Shown in pieces: positions 35,409 to 44,796 of a stretch of DNA of 64,000 nucleotides (position 1 is its first letter; every line of letters starts with the position of its first letter). A model generated the notes under the pieces. That model had not been told where the DNA came from. It saw only the letters and a list, made by a program, of their open reading frames with translations, and searched no databases. The position numbers and the translations under genes are program-made. Source of the stretch: JAKFWF01 sp031367505 (GTDB lineage Bacteria > Pseudomonadota > Alphaproteobacteria > Rhizobiales > Hyphomicrobiaceae); NCBI GenBank assembly GCA_031367505.1, contig JANLPY010000172.1, positions 1-64,000 on the forward strand. Reading direction: 5' to 3'.

Positions 35409-35762
35409 ATGACCGACCAGACCGCAGTGCAAGACTGGATCCGCAAGACCATCGCCTCGAACGATGTTGTGCTCTTCATGAAGGGCACATCGAAGTTTCC
35501 GCAATGCGGCTTCTCGGCCCAACTCACGCAGATGCTCGATCACCTCGGCGTGACTTACAAGGATGTTAATGTCCTTGACGACGCGAGCATTCGCGAAGGC
35601 ATCAAGACTTACACGAATTGGCCGACGATCCCGCAGCTTTACGTCAAGGGCGAGTTCATCGGCGGCTGTGACATCGTCCGCGAAATGTTCCAGCAGGGCG
35701 AGCTGCACCAATTGATCCACGAGAAGGGCATCCCGCATACCAACCACAGCCACCATGCTTAA
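35409..35762 (+). CDS. grxD: Monothiol glutaredoxin, Grx4 type
   Basis: A 117-residue CGFS-type glutaredoxin. The active site is FPQCGFSAQ with a single Cys, followed by the WPTIPQLYVKGEFIGGCDIV segment typical of the fold's glutathione site (quoted in part). It carries [2Fe-2S] clusters with glutathione and exchanges them with BolA and other targets. The bolA neighbour strongly supports this role. AGGA lies eight bases before the ATG. Confidence 0.95.
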   Translation: MTDQTAVQDWIRKTIASNDVVLFMKGTSKFPQCGFSAQLTQMLDHLGVTYKDVNVLDDASIREGIKTYTNWPTIPQLYVKGEFIGGCDIVREMFQQGELHQLIHEKGIPHTNHSHHA

Positions 35763-35820
35763 GGCTTAAGCTGGCGGCTGGGGCTATCGGCGGTTCACTC
35801 AACTCCACGGGCCTCCTGGA

Positions 35821-36834
35821 ATGACGCTCGGCGGACGACGCTTCTTGCTCAGCCTCGCGATTGTCGGGGCGAGCGTGTGTCTAGCGCTCGGCGTCAATCT
35901 ACCGATCATCAAACTGACCAAGTATGTGTTCTGGTCCAGGGAACACTCGTTGATCTCGACTGTTCGCGCGCTAATCCGCGACGGACAGTTATTTCTTGGC
36001 ATTACGGTGCTCGTATTCTCGATCATATTTCCAGTTTTGAAGCTGCTTTACCTGCTCCTCGTCTCGACTTTGCCGAACTTGGAGATCCGCCGGCAAGGCA
36101 AACGGCTGCGCGCACTGGAGTGGCTCGGAAAGTGGTCGATGCACGACGTACTCGTGCTGGCACTGACGATCTTCTTCATCAAGAGCCAGAGCATCTATGA
36201 TGCGGCAAGCCTGAGCGGGGTTTACTTTTTCACCGCGGCCGTGATGTTGATGATCCTATCCTACGCCTGGTTGCGAGCCGACGGCGGCGAGGCGGCGTTG
36301 CCGGAGCCAGCGCCGGTTGACGCACCGATCTCGGCATTCAGAAACTTTGGCCTTAGTTTCCTGATCATCCTGGCCACGGTGTTCTTTGCGCTCGGCATCA
36401 TCCTGCCAGTAATCCGCTTCACCACGGTTTACGTTTGGACCAACGAGCACTCGATCGCGACCATCATCTGGGCGCTTTATAAGAATGGCGAATTGTTCCT
36501 GTGCATCGTGCTGTTCGCGTTCTCGATCTTTTTCCCGTTCCTTAAGCTTTTCTATTTGCTGACCCTGGTCACTTCGCCCGACCTAGATCCTGAATTCCGC
36601 GCCAAAAGCATCTCGACGATGGAGTGGTTAGGCCGCTATTCGATGACCGATGTCATGGTGCTGGCACTGATGATTTTTTACGTAAACTCGTCCGGATATA
36701 CCGAGGCAACGGTGCTACCTGGTGTCTATTTCTTCGCCGCCTCGGCATTGATGACCATGCTCGCTTACGGCTGGGCGAACGGCGGCACGTCGCGCGCTCA
36801 AAACCACCGCTCCGGCTGCGTGAACATCGCTTGA
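35821..36834 (+). CDS. PqiA-like membrane protein with two tandem repeats
   Basis: A 337-residue integral membrane protein made of two homologous PqiA halves. The first ends with VLALTIFFIKSQSIYDA and LSGVYFFTAAVMLMILSYAW; the second with VLALMIFYVNSSGYTEA and LPGVYFFAASALMTMLAYGW. Each half has about four membrane helices. E. coli PqiA works with the MCE proteins PqiB and PqiC in lipid transport between membranes, but no MCE-domain gene is present here. Rubredoxin-like CxxC motifs of E. coli PqiA are absent. The ribosome site is weak. Its position before a glycan cluster suggests envelope work. Confidence 0.85.
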   Translation: MTLGGRRFLLSLAIVGASVCLALGVNLPIIKLTKYVFWSREHSLISTVRALIRDGQLFLGITVLVFSIIFPVLKLLYLLLVSTLPNLEIRRQGKRLRALEWLGKWSMHDVLVLALTIFFIKSQSIYDAASLSGVYFFTAAVMLMILSYAWLRADGGEAALPEPAPVDAPISAFRNFGLSFLIILATVFFALGIILPVIRFTTVYVWTNEHSIATIIWALYKNGELFLCIVLFAFSIFFPFLKLFYLLTLVTSPDLDPEFRAKSISTMEWLGRYSMTDVMVLALMIFYVNSSGYTEATVLPGVYFFAASALMTMLAYGWANGGTSRAQNHRSGCVNIA

Positions 36835-36906
36835 TTTCTTTGACAAGTTTAACGGCTGGTTAGCAGCCAATGGCTATGGTTTCAGGATCCTGGAGGCCCG
36901 GAACCG

Positions 36907-37908
36907 ATGCAGCCTGTTGCGATTTTCGACGTTTCGATTGTCGTCGTGAGTTACAACACGCGCGATTTGACCGTTGCTTGCCTCGACTCGATCGCCGCCG
37001 AAACGCGTTCGTGCCGCTATGCGGTCCATGTTGTAGACAACGCCTCATCCGATGGTTCCCCTGAAGCGCTGAGCGCGCATCGGTTTTGCGACGGATTTAT
37101 TGCTTCCCCTGAGAACTTTGGCTTTGCCCGCGCCAATAATCTGGCAGCCAGATCGGCGACGGGCGAATTCATCCTCCTGCTCAATCCAGATACCGTCGTT
37201 TTGGATGGCGCCATCGATCGCCTGGTGGCGTTCGCCCGTGACAATCCGGCGGCGGGCATTTGGGGTGGGCGCACGCTGTTTGCCGACGGCACGCTCAACC
37301 CTTCGTCGTGCTGGGGCCGCATGACCATTTGGAATCTTGCCTGCCGCGCCGCCGGCCTAACCGGCATCTGGCCGAACGCCGGTCTGTTCAACGGCGAGGC
37401 CTACGGCGGCTGGCAACGCGATACCGTGGCCAAGGTCGATATCGTTTCAGGATGTTTTCTGCTGATCCGCCGCACGCTTTGGGAACAATTGGGCGGCTTT
37501 GATCCGGCATTCTTCATGTACGGCGAAGAAGCTGATTTGTGCCTACGCGCGACCAAGTTGGGCGCCACTCCAATGATTACGCCCGCCGTTCAGATCATCC
37601 ACCTCGGTGGCGCATCGGAACGGACACGATCAGCCAAGATGCTTAAGCTGCTCGCGGCCAAGTCCATCCTCATCCGTCGCCATTGGAGCCCGGTGTTACA
37701 ACCGCTCGGGCTCGCGCTGATGGCAGCCTGGCCGCTGAGCCGCTGGCTTGCACTATCAGCGGTCGCAGCACTATGGCCCTCGCCGGCCCGGCACGAGGCT
37801 GCGGCCGTGTGGCGAATTCTCTGGGTCCAGCGCAAGAATTGGCTCGCCGGTTATGCCAACCGGGAGCAAGAATTTGCCATTCCGGCACTGGCGTCAATCA
37901 ATCATTAA
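36907..37908 (+). CDS. Glycosyltransferase family 2, rhamnosyltransferase-like
   Basis: A 333-residue GT-A enzyme. It has VVVSYNTRDL (12-21), VVDNASSDGS (42-51), NFGFARANN (70-78), the metal-binding LLNPDT (91-96) and the acceptor-side FFMYGEEADLCLRA. This pattern is typical of WbbL-like rhamnosyl or related sugar transferases acting on lipid-linked intermediates at the inner membrane. A hydrophobic C-terminal stretch (ALMAAWPLSRWLALSAVAAL) may anchor it. It is first of four genes for a glycan: GT2, second GT, flippase, third GT. Confidence 0.9.
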   Translation: MQPVAIFDVSIVVVSYNTRDLTVACLDSIAAETRSCRYAVHVVDNASSDGSPEALSAHRFCDGFIASPENFGFARANNLAARSATGEFILLLNPDTVVLDGAIDRLVAFARDNPAAGIWGGRTLFADGTLNPSSCWGRMTIWNLACRAAGLTGIWPNAGLFNGEAYGGWQRDTVAKVDIVSGCFLLIRRTLWEQLGGFDPAFFMYGEEADLCLRATKLGATPMITPAVQIIHLGGASERTRSAKMLKLLAAKSILIRRHWSPVLQPLGLALMAAWPLSRWLALSAVAALWPSPARHEAAAVWRILWVQRKNWLAGYANREQEFAIPALASINH

Positions 37909-37967
37909 CCAATCCGTACTTAGGCTCGACATCAGACAAAGCGCGATCGCGGGAAGATATAGCGACA

Positions 37968-38789
37968 ATGACCGACGCCTTGGACCGTGCGCCTCACGAA
38001 GTGCCGAATTCGGCGCGGCACAAGCGTTTCACAATCGCAACTCTCGTCAACAATCGCACACACTACGACGAAATGCGTGGGTCGTTCGAGGCCGGAGGCT
38101 TTGATCGGGCATCATGCGAATATATCTTCGTCGACAACACCGGTCCGCAACAAACGTGCGCCTATCGCGGCCTGGACCGGCTGCTCAGTGAAGCAAAAGG
38201 CGAATACGTTATTTTGTGCCACCAGGACGTCCGCATCGTCGATGACGGCCGCGCCGAACTCGAGGCACGGCTGGAGGAACTCGAAACGCTGGATCCCGCA
38301 TGGGCCGTTGCCGGCAACGCAGGCGGCATAGCGCCAGGCCGGCTCGCGATCCGCATCACCGATCCGCACGGCGCCAATCGCCACGTCGGCGCCTTGCCAG
38401 CCAAGGTCATGAGCCTCGACGAGAACCTGATGATTGTGAAGCGCTCGGCGCGGCTGTCATTCTCCCGCGACCTTTCGGGTTTCCATTTCTACGGCACCGA
38501 TATCTGCTTGATCGCAGATGTACTGGGACACTCGGCCTACGTCATCGACTTCCACTTGGAACATCTGAGCGGTGGCGTTAAAGGCGCCTCGTTCGCCGTG
38601 ATGGAGGAGGCATTCCGCGACAAGTGGAGCCATGCACTTCGGCCACGCTTCATGCAAACGACCTGCAGCCTGATCAACTTGGCCGGAGACAGCCTGGGCC
38701 GCATGCTCGGGCGAGTTGCTGGGCCACCACTCGCGCGCATCTCCAAGCACTTGCCATCTGCTAGCGGCTGGACCCGCAAATCGGCGTGA
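37968..38789 (+). CDS. GT-A-type glycosyltransferase
   Basis: A 273-residue protein with a GT-A-like start (FTIATLVNNRTHYDEM), IFVDNTGP and a metal-site candidate CHQDVRI (near 83-89). The later FHFYGTDICLIADVLG and FHLEHLSGG resemble the acceptor end of family 2 enzymes. Sugar and acceptor are unknown. The ATG at 37968 follows a weak ribosome site; the frame extends upstream over the end of the previous gene, which is not likely coding. Its stop overlaps the GTG of the flippase gene by four bases. Confidence 0.8.
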   Translation: MTDALDRAPHEVPNSARHKRFTIATLVNNRTHYDEMRGSFEAGGFDRASCEYIFVDNTGPQQTCAYRGLDRLLSEAKGEYVILCHQDVRIVDDGRAELEARLEELETLDPAWAVAGNAGGIAPGRLAIRITDPHGANRHVGALPAKVMSLDENLMIVKRSARLSFSRDLSGFHFYGTDICLIADVLGHSAYVIDFHLEHLSGGVKGASFAVMEEAFRDKWSHALRPRFMQTTCSLINLAGDSLGRMLGRVAGPPLARISKHLPSASGWTRKSA

Positions 38790-40306
38790 CGATCCGTGAT
38801 CCAGCGGCGACCTCGATAGCGGCCACGACGACGCGCGAAAAGTTGATGCGCCAGCTCGGACGCCAAACCGCCCTGCTGTTTTCTGGCTTTGCCATCGCTC
38901 AAGTGTGCTCGTTCATCCGTAACGCGATCATTGGATATTCGCTGTCCAAGGGCGATTTCGGAGTTGCCGCGACCATTACGCTTGCCCTGCAGATGCTCGA
39001 AACGCTCAGCGACCTGGGGGCCGATCGCCTGCTGGTCCAAGCAACCGACGGTGACGATCCAAGATTGATGGCAGCGGCCCATGCGACGCTTCTCGTGCGC
39101 GGCCTGTTCACCGGCGCACTACTCTACCTTTCGGCCGGTCTCGTCGTAGGGTTTTTCGATATTCCGAGCGCCAGGTCTGCCTTCGAAGCGGCAGCCTTGG
39201 TGCCGATCATCAAATCCTGCATGCATCTCGATTCACGCCTTCAACAGCGCGACCTGCGCAACCGCAACTTCATCTTGATCGAAGTGGTGCCACAACTGAT
39301 TTCGTTGGCGGCGACATTGCCAATTCTGGCGTGGTCTGGCGGGTATCGCACCGTCGTGTGGATCGCGGTCTTGCAGGCACTCATTTCGGTTGTGACGTCG
39401 CACGTGCTCAGCAAACGTTCGTATGCGGTCGGTCTCGAAACCGAGTTTGTCAAACGCCTGCTCGCGTTCGGCTGGCCGATCTGGTTGAGCGCATTCCCGC
39501 TCGTCGTCGTGTACCAAGGCGATCGCATTATCGTTGGCCGGTTGCTGGGGATGGATGCCCTCGCCGGCTACTCGGCAGCTTTCATGATCGCAATGGTGCC
39601 AGGATTGCTCGCGGCCAAGGTTGGCCACGCGCTCATGCTGCCCTTGCTGTCGGCGCAGCGCGACAATCTGAAATCATTCTACCATCGCTACTTGATCATG
39701 TGCGAAGGCGCGAGCATCGCCGCGGCCGTCTATCTTGCCGGTTTCGTGCTGGCCGGTGGCGTCGTGCTGCCTCTTGCTTTCGGTCCCCAATACAAAGGCC
39801 TCGAGCTCGTAGTGGCGTGGCTCGGCGCAATGTGGTCGTTGCGGATGGTACAGGCGGTCCCGGGCATGGCGCTGATGGCGCTCGGTGATACGCGACCGCT
39901 TCTCACCGCCGGCATGATCCGGGCTTCGGCACTCGGGCTCGCGTGGGCGGCCGTTAAATTGAACTACGGATTAGCGGGCGTCGCGGCGGCCGGAGTGGCC
40001 GGTGAGCTTGCCTCCCTCGCTTACGTGGCTGTTCGCACCGCGCGCGATGTGCCGGGGTTGGCGCGAATGACAATCGTGCGCGCTCAGTTCCCTTTAGTCT
40101 CGGGCCTAGCCGCTGCGATCCTTGCCGCGCTGCTTCCAGCGGGTGCTTCACCTTGGCTGCTTTTGCCGCTCACGCTTGTTTTCTGCCTTGCCTCAGCCCT
40201 TGCTGGGCTCGCGCTCATGCCTGCCATACGCAACTTCATCGGCGGGCATCAGAGTGAGGAGCCGCCGGCCAACATGATCGCGGAGAGCGCCTATGCCGCC
40301 AATTGA
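38786..40306 (+). CDS. Polysaccharide/oligosaccharide flippase (Wzx/PST-like)
   Basis: A 506-residue multi-span protein (about 12-14 helices) of the MOP superfamily, related to Wzx and RfbX. It starts with GTG overlapping the upstream stop and shows the N-terminal GRQTALLFSGFAIAQ and charged loops between helices, for example DRIIVGRLLGMDALAGYSAA. It would flip lipid-linked sugar units made by the neighbouring transferases to the periplasm. The last 14 bases overlap the next gene. I see no Wzy polymerase or chain-length regulator nearby. Confidence 0.88.
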   Translation: MTIRDPAATSIAATTTREKLMRQLGRQTALLFSGFAIAQVCSFIRNAIIGYSLSKGDFGVAATITLALQMLETLSDLGADRLLVQATDGDDPRLMAAAHATLLVRGLFTGALLYLSAGLVVGFFDIPSARSAFEAAALVPIIKSCMHLDSRLQQRDLRNRNFILIEVVPQLISLAATLPILAWSGGYRTVVWIAVLQALISVVTSHVLSKRSYAVGLETEFVKRLLAFGWPIWLSAFPLVVVYQGDRIIVGRLLGMDALAGYSAAFMIAMVPGLLAAKVGHALMLPLLSAQRDNLKSFYHRYLIMCEGASIAAAVYLAGFVLAGGVVLPLAFGPQYKGLELVVAWLGAMWSLRMVQAVPGMALMALGDTRPLLTAGMIRASALGLAWAAVKLNYGLAGVAAAGVAGELASLAYVAVRTARDVPGLARMTIVRAQFPLVSGLAAAILAALLPAGASPWLLLPLTLVFCLASALAGLALMPAIRNFIGGHQSEEPPANMIAESAYAAN

Positions 40307-41528
40307 GTTGACTATCCCAACCAAATTCAAAAACTCGAAGACAACATTCGACGGTATTGTCTGCATCGGTGGCGAAGATTGGTGGTATCACAATCGTGGT
40401 CATTTCGACTTTCAGATCATGCGCAGACTTGCCCAGCGATGGCCCGTGTTGTTCGTGAATTCCCTCGGCGTCCGGATGCCGAGCATCAAAGACAATCGCC
40501 TGTTCATGCAGCGGATCGGCCGCAAGCTGAAAAGCTTGGGCAACGGATTGGTCAATATTGAAAACCAATTCTGGGTATTCTCGCCGGTGATGGTGCCTGG
40601 AGCGACCGGCCAGAAACTGTCCAGCTGGGCGCTCGCGCCACAAATCAGGCTCGCCGCTGCGCACGCCGGCATTCGCAATCCGGTGCTGTGGATCCATTGC
40701 CCGGCTGGCGCGCCGCTCGCCGGCAGCTATGCAGCCGCTGCCACCGTATTGCAGCGAACCGACCGTTTCGAGGCGTTTCCCGAGGGCGATCCAACGGTTC
40801 TGGCGGCTCAACTCGCCCATCTGAAGTCCCACGCGGATCTCGTTATCTACGCCAATCCTGCCCTGATGGAATCCGAAGCCGGCACCATCAAATCGCAGGC
40901 ACTGGTCACCCACGGTGTCGATCTCGATAAGTTCGTCGATGCCGGCGCTGTGGCAAACAGCGATCCACTCGACGTCGCGTTCATCAAGCGGCCACGCGTG
41001 GGCTTTATCGGCGGCATTGATGCCCATACCTTCGACATCGATCTATTTTTGGCGGTCGCACGTGCCATGCCGGGCCATCAATTCGTAATGGTCGGTGGAT
41101 GTTCGCTACCCGATGGATGGTGCGGTTTGCCCAACGTGCACTTCACCGGCCGCAAGCCGTATGAGGAAATTGCAGGCTACATGGCGGCAATGGACGCACT
41201 GATTATGCCGTGGAACCGCAGCGAGTGGATTAAGGGCTGTAACCCCATAAAACTGAAAGAATATCTGGCCGTTGGGCGGCCCGTTATTACAACCGATTTC
41301 CCGGCACTCGAACCGTGGCGCGATCTTGTCCATGTGGCAGCCGACGCGACGGGCTTTGTGAACGTCATTCAATTGGCACTCACCCAGCCTTCACAAGCAC
41401 GGCCAGATGTACTTCGCCGCCTTACCGTCGAAACTTGGGATGCGAAGGCCGACGACGTGCGGCGCGCCATATTTGGCCTAGGGTTGTCGTTTGCGCAGGC
41501 CACTGTCCAACGAACGCAGACGGCATAA
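40293..41528 (+). CDS. GT-B-type glycosyltransferase (GT4-like)
   Basis: A 411-residue glycosyltransferase. The C-terminal Rossmann half is clear: RVGFIGGIDAHTFDIDL, MVGGCSLPDGW, VHFTGRKPYEEI and MPWNRSEWIKGCNPIKLKEYLAVGRPV (quoted in part), with the E of KLKEYLA in the place of the GT4 EX7E glutamate. The N-terminal half has IVCIGGEDWWYHNRGH. It overlaps the flippase gene by 14 bases, so all four genes are one transcript. Donor and acceptor are unknown. Confidence 0.87.
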   Translation: MPPIELTIPTKFKNSKTTFDGIVCIGGEDWWYHNRGHFDFQIMRRLAQRWPVLFVNSLGVRMPSIKDNRLFMQRIGRKLKSLGNGLVNIENQFWVFSPVMVPGATGQKLSSWALAPQIRLAAAHAGIRNPVLWIHCPAGAPLAGSYAAAATVLQRTDRFEAFPEGDPTVLAAQLAHLKSHADLVIYANPALMESEAGTIKSQALVTHGVDLDKFVDAGAVANSDPLDVAFIKRPRVGFIGGIDAHTFDIDLFLAVARAMPGHQFVMVGGCSLPDGWCGLPNVHFTGRKPYEEIAGYMAAMDALIMPWNRSEWIKGCNPIKLKEYLAVGRPVITTDFPALEPWRDLVHVAADATGFVNVIQLALTQPSQARPDVLRRLTVETWDAKADDVRRAIFGLGLSFAQATVQRTQTA

Positions 41529-41684
41529 AAGCGCACTTTTTTGCGGCTCTAGGGCTGATTGCAGGCACGGAAAGGGATTTCTGCCTCCCGTTTGCCTTTT
41601 GCGTGCCCCTTCGGGTGTGGTACGAGGGCCTCGAATGATCGGTCTTTGGTCGCTTTACGCGAAACCAGCGAAGGTATGTGAAAG

Positions 41685-42227
41685 ATGACGGGGCGGCGCG
41701 AGAGCTACGAGTATGCTGATATTCTGTCGTGCGGCAGAGGCGAACTCTTTGGAGCTGGCAACGCTCAGCTCCCGTTACCGCCAATGCTGATGTTCGAACG
41801 CATCGGCCTGGTGACCGAAACCGGCGGCGCACACGGCAAAGGTCAGATCACGGCTGAGATGAACATCGCCGGCAACCCGCAAACCGATTGGTTCTTCGCA
41901 TGCCATTTCAAAGGCGACCCGGTGATGCCCGGGTGCCTCGGCCTCGACGCGCTATGGCAATTGACCGGCTTCTATCTCGGCTGGCTCGGCGCGCCGGGAC
42001 GTGGTCGCGCGCTCGGTGTGGGTGAGGTCAAATTTTCCGGCATGGTGCTGCCGACGACCAAGAAGATTGAGTACGTCATCGATATGAAGCGGGTCATCCT
42101 GCGCAAGCTCAAACTTGGAATTGCCGACGGCGTCATGAAGGCCGATGGCCAGGTGATTTACACTGCGACCGATCTGCGCGTTGGATTATTTGAGACAGGT
42201 GACGCACCAGCGCCAGCTGCCGCTTAA
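41685..42227 (+). CDS. fabA: 3-hydroxydecanoyl-ACP dehydratase/isomerase
   Basis: A 180-residue hot-dog enzyme that dehydrates 3-hydroxydecanoyl-ACP and isomerises the trans-2 to the cis-3 bond, starting unsaturated fatty acid synthesis. The active site is visible: H74 in CHFKGDPVMPG and D88 in GCLGLDALWQL. AAGG lies ten bases before the ATG. It leads fabA-fabB-fabI. In many rhizobia irr sits directly upstream; here the preceding 156 bases contain no gene and follow the glycan cluster. Confidence 0.96.
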   Translation: MTGRRESYEYADILSCGRGELFGAGNAQLPLPPMLMFERIGLVTETGGAHGKGQITAEMNIAGNPQTDWFFACHFKGDPVMPGCLGLDALWQLTGFYLGWLGAPGRGRALGVGEVKFSGMVLPTTKKIEYVIDMKRVILRKLKLGIADGVMKADGQVIYTATDLRVGLFETGDAPAPAAA

Positions 42228-42270
42228 GACGCAAAAATCGACTGCCCAAGACTAGCACAAGGACTTTCTC

Positions 42271-43503
42271 ATGCGACGTGTCGTTGTCACTGGAATGGGG
42301 ATCGTTTCGTCGATCGGCAACAACACCCAAGAGGTGCTGGCGTCACTGCGCGAAGCCAAATCTGGCATCGTCGCTGCGGATAAGTACAAAGAGCTTGGAT
42401 TTCGCTGTCAGGTGCACGGACAGCCGCATCTCGATTGGGAGTCGATGGTTCCTCGCAAGCCCAAGCGCTTCATGAACGCTGGCATGGCCTGGAACTACAT
42501 CGCCATGGATCAGGCGATCCGCGATGCGGGGCTGACGGAGAAAGAAGTTCAAGACGAACGCACTGGCATCATAATGGGTTCGGGCGGCCCGTCGACCGTC
42601 GCGATCGTTGCTGCAGCCGACGTCACCAGATCAGCCGGCGCACCAAAAAAGATCGGGCCGTTCGAAGTTCCCAAGGCCATGTGCTCTGGACCTTCCGGCG
42701 TGTTGGCAACAGCCTTCCAAGTGCACGGCGTCAACTATTCGATCTCATCGGCCTGTGCGACCTCGGCTCACTGCATCGGCAACGCGACGGAATTGATCCA
42801 GTGGGGCAAGCAAGACATAATGTTTGCCGGCGGCTGCGAAGAGCTCGATTGGACGCTATCCAATCTGTTTGACGCGATGGGAGCCATGTCCTCGAAGTTC
42901 AACGCCACGCCTGCCCGGGCCAGTCGCGCATACGACAAGGATCGCGACGGTTTCGTGATCGCTGGTGGCGCTGGCACCGTGGTTCTCGAAGAATACGAGC
43001 GTGCGAAGGCACGCGGCGCCAAGATTTACGGCGAAGTCGTCGGCTACGGCGCGACATCGGACGGCTATGACATGGTCGCCCCTTCGGGCGAGGGCGCGGC
43101 ACGCTGCATGCGGCAGGCGCTGAAAGGGTTTAACGGACTAGGCATCGGCAAGGTCGACTATATCAATCCACATGCCACGGCGACACCCGTTGGTGATGCT
43201 CGCGAAATCGATGCCATCCGCGCGGTTTTTGGCACGGAAGTTCCAGCAATTTCCGGCACGAAATCGCTGACCGGCCATTCGCTTGGCGCCATCGGTGTGC
43301 AGGAGGCCATCATCTCGCTGCTGATGATGAAAAATAGCTTTATATGCGAAAGCGCCAACATCGACGAAATCGATCCCGCATTCGCCGATTTGCCTATCGT
43401 CCGGCGCCGCCGCGATGATGTTTCGCTTAACTGTGTCATCTCGAATAGCTTCGGTTTTGGCGGGACGAATGCGACTTTGGCATTCCGCAAGATCGAAGGT
43501 TAA
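42271..43503 (+). CDS. fabB: 3-oxoacyl-ACP synthase I
   Basis: A 410-residue condensing enzyme elongating cis-3-decenoyl-ACP. The catalytic triad is C162 (ISSACATSAH), H in NPHATATPVGD and H in KSLTGHSLGA. The C-terminal SNSFGFGGTNA is typical. AAGGA precedes the ATG by eight bases. It sits 43 bases after fabA and 73 bases before fabI, so the three form the unsaturated fatty acid operon. Confidence 0.96.
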   Translation: MRRVVVTGMGIVSSIGNNTQEVLASLREAKSGIVAADKYKELGFRCQVHGQPHLDWESMVPRKPKRFMNAGMAWNYIAMDQAIRDAGLTEKEVQDERTGIIMGSGGPSTVAIVAAADVTRSAGAPKKIGPFEVPKAMCSGPSGVLATAFQVHGVNYSISSACATSAHCIGNATELIQWGKQDIMFAGGCEELDWTLSNLFDAMGAMSSKFNATPARASRAYDKDRDGFVIAGGAGTVVLEEYERAKARGAKIYGEVVGYGATSDGYDMVAPSGEGAARCMRQALKGFNGLGIGKVDYINPHATATPVGDAREIDAIRAVFGTEVPAISGTKSLTGHSLGAIGVQEAIISLLMMKNSFICESANIDEIDPAFADLPIVRRRRDDVSLNCVISNSFGFGGTNATLAFRKIEG

Positions 43504-43576
43504 TACAATAGAATTGTCAGGCGGTGATTGCGCCGCCGATGCCCCTGAGTAACGAAATCTACGATTAGGAGTTTCC

Positions 43577-44446
43577 ATGAGCGAGTTCGATATCGCGAAG
43601 CCTGGCCCCTTGATGAAAGGCAAACGCGGACTGATCATGGGCGTGGCAAACGACCGGTCGATTGCTTGGGGCATCGCGCGTATTTTGGCCGGACAAGGCG
43701 CCAAGCTCGCATTCACCTATCAGGGTGATGCGTTCGGACGCCGGGCCATCCCACTCGCCGAGTCGGTCGGCTCCGAAATCATCGAGCCATGCGATGTCAG
43801 CGATTTGGCAAGTGTCGATGCGGTCTTCGATCGTATCAAATCGACCTGGGGCGGTCTCGATTTCGTGGTCCACGCACTTGCATTCTCGGATCGGCGGGAA
43901 TTGGCCGGCCGCTATGCCGACACCAGCCGCGAAAACTTCACCAATACGATGGTGATCTCGTGCTTCTCCTTCACCGAGATCGCCAAACGCGCAGCCGCTT
44001 TGATGCCCAATGGCGGCTCGATGATTACGCTGTCGTTTGGCGGCGCCACCAAGGTCGTGCCGTCCTATAACGTGATGGGCGTCGCGAAAGCCGCACTCGA
44101 AGCAAGCGTACGCTACCTCGCAACAGACTTTGGACCGCAGGGCGTTCGCGTCAATGCGTTGTCTGCCGGCCCCATGCGCACGCTCGCCGGGTCGGGCGTG
44201 TCGGATGCGCGCGTGATTTTCAACTATCAAAAGGAACATGCCCCGCTGCGCCGGACACCGACACTCGACGAGGTCGGCGGTGCGGCACTCTATCTTTTGT
44301 CGCCGATGTCGGGCGCCGTCACGGGCGAAGTGCACTTTGTCGATTGTGGATATTCCACAGTCGCGATGCCGACGCTCGAGGCTTTGAAAGCACAAGAAGC
44401 CGGGCCCCAGAGCGTCGGCCGCAGTCCCAGCGAAGCCGCAGAATAA
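43577..44446 (+). CDS. fabI: Enoyl-ACP reductase (NADH)
   Basis: A 289-residue SDR-fold reductase completing each elongation cycle. It has the FabI-type nucleotide site GVANDRSIAWGIA and catalytic Tyr-Lys with six residues between them (YNVMGVAKA), plus the substrate-loop LSAGPMRTLAGSG. AGGAG is five bases before the ATG. The C-terminus extends ~20 residues past the usual end (EAGPQSVGRSPSEAAE). It is third in the fabA-fabB-fabI operon. Confidence 0.96.
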   Translation: MSEFDIAKPGPLMKGKRGLIMGVANDRSIAWGIARILAGQGAKLAFTYQGDAFGRRAIPLAESVGSEIIEPCDVSDLASVDAVFDRIKSTWGGLDFVVHALAFSDRRELAGRYADTSRENFTNTMVISCFSFTEIAKRAAALMPNGGSMITLSFGGATKVVPSYNVMGVAKAALEASVRYLATDFGPQGVRVNALSAGPMRTLAGSGVSDARVIFNYQKEHAPLRRTPTLDEVGGAALYLLSPMSGAVTGEVHFVDCGYSTVAMPTLEALKAQEAGPQSVGRSPSEAAE

Positions 44447-44484
44447 AAGTTTACGGGAATGCTTTCGCGTATCGAGGTAGGACC

Positions 44485-44796
44485 ATGCCAGCCCTCCGCT
44501 TTCTTGGCAGCTTGTTTTTACTTCTCGCTGTGGTGATCCTGGTTGCCGACGTAACCAATGCTCGGGGGCCAGGTTCCTCAGGCTTGGCTGTATCGGCGGC
44601 CAAACATTGGTCGAGCCTGGCGCCCTCGACCCTCGCTGCCAGTCAAAAATCGGCGCAAGCCGTCAGCCCGTTGCTGTGGGATCCGCTGCTCAAAACGTTT
44701 CTCGCAATCCCGGCCTGGAGCATGTTCGCGATACTTGGCGGCGCACTCAGCTATGCCGCTCGCCGGCGTCGCCGTGTAAACATTTTCACGAACTGA
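44485..44796 (+). CDS. Small membrane protein of unknown function
   Basis: A 103-residue protein with an N-terminal hydrophobic signal or anchor (LRFLGSLFLLLAVVILVADV), a polar middle, and a second membrane helix near the end (PAWSMFAILGGALSYAA) followed by a basic stop-transfer RRRRR. GAGGTAGGA precedes the ATG at 44485. It lies 38 bases after fabI and may be co-transcribed. No family function is known to me. Confidence 0.75.
   Translation: MPALRFLGSLFLLLAVVILVADVTNARGPGSSGLAVSAAKHWSSLAPSTLAASQKSAQAVSPLLWDPLLKTFLAIPAWSMFAILGGALSYAARRRRRVNIFTN

Noticed and set aside
36907..41528. Glycan cluster considered as a horizontally acquired island
   Set aside because: No tRNA, integrase, repeats or obvious composition shift at either edge; it reads as ordinary chromosomal content.
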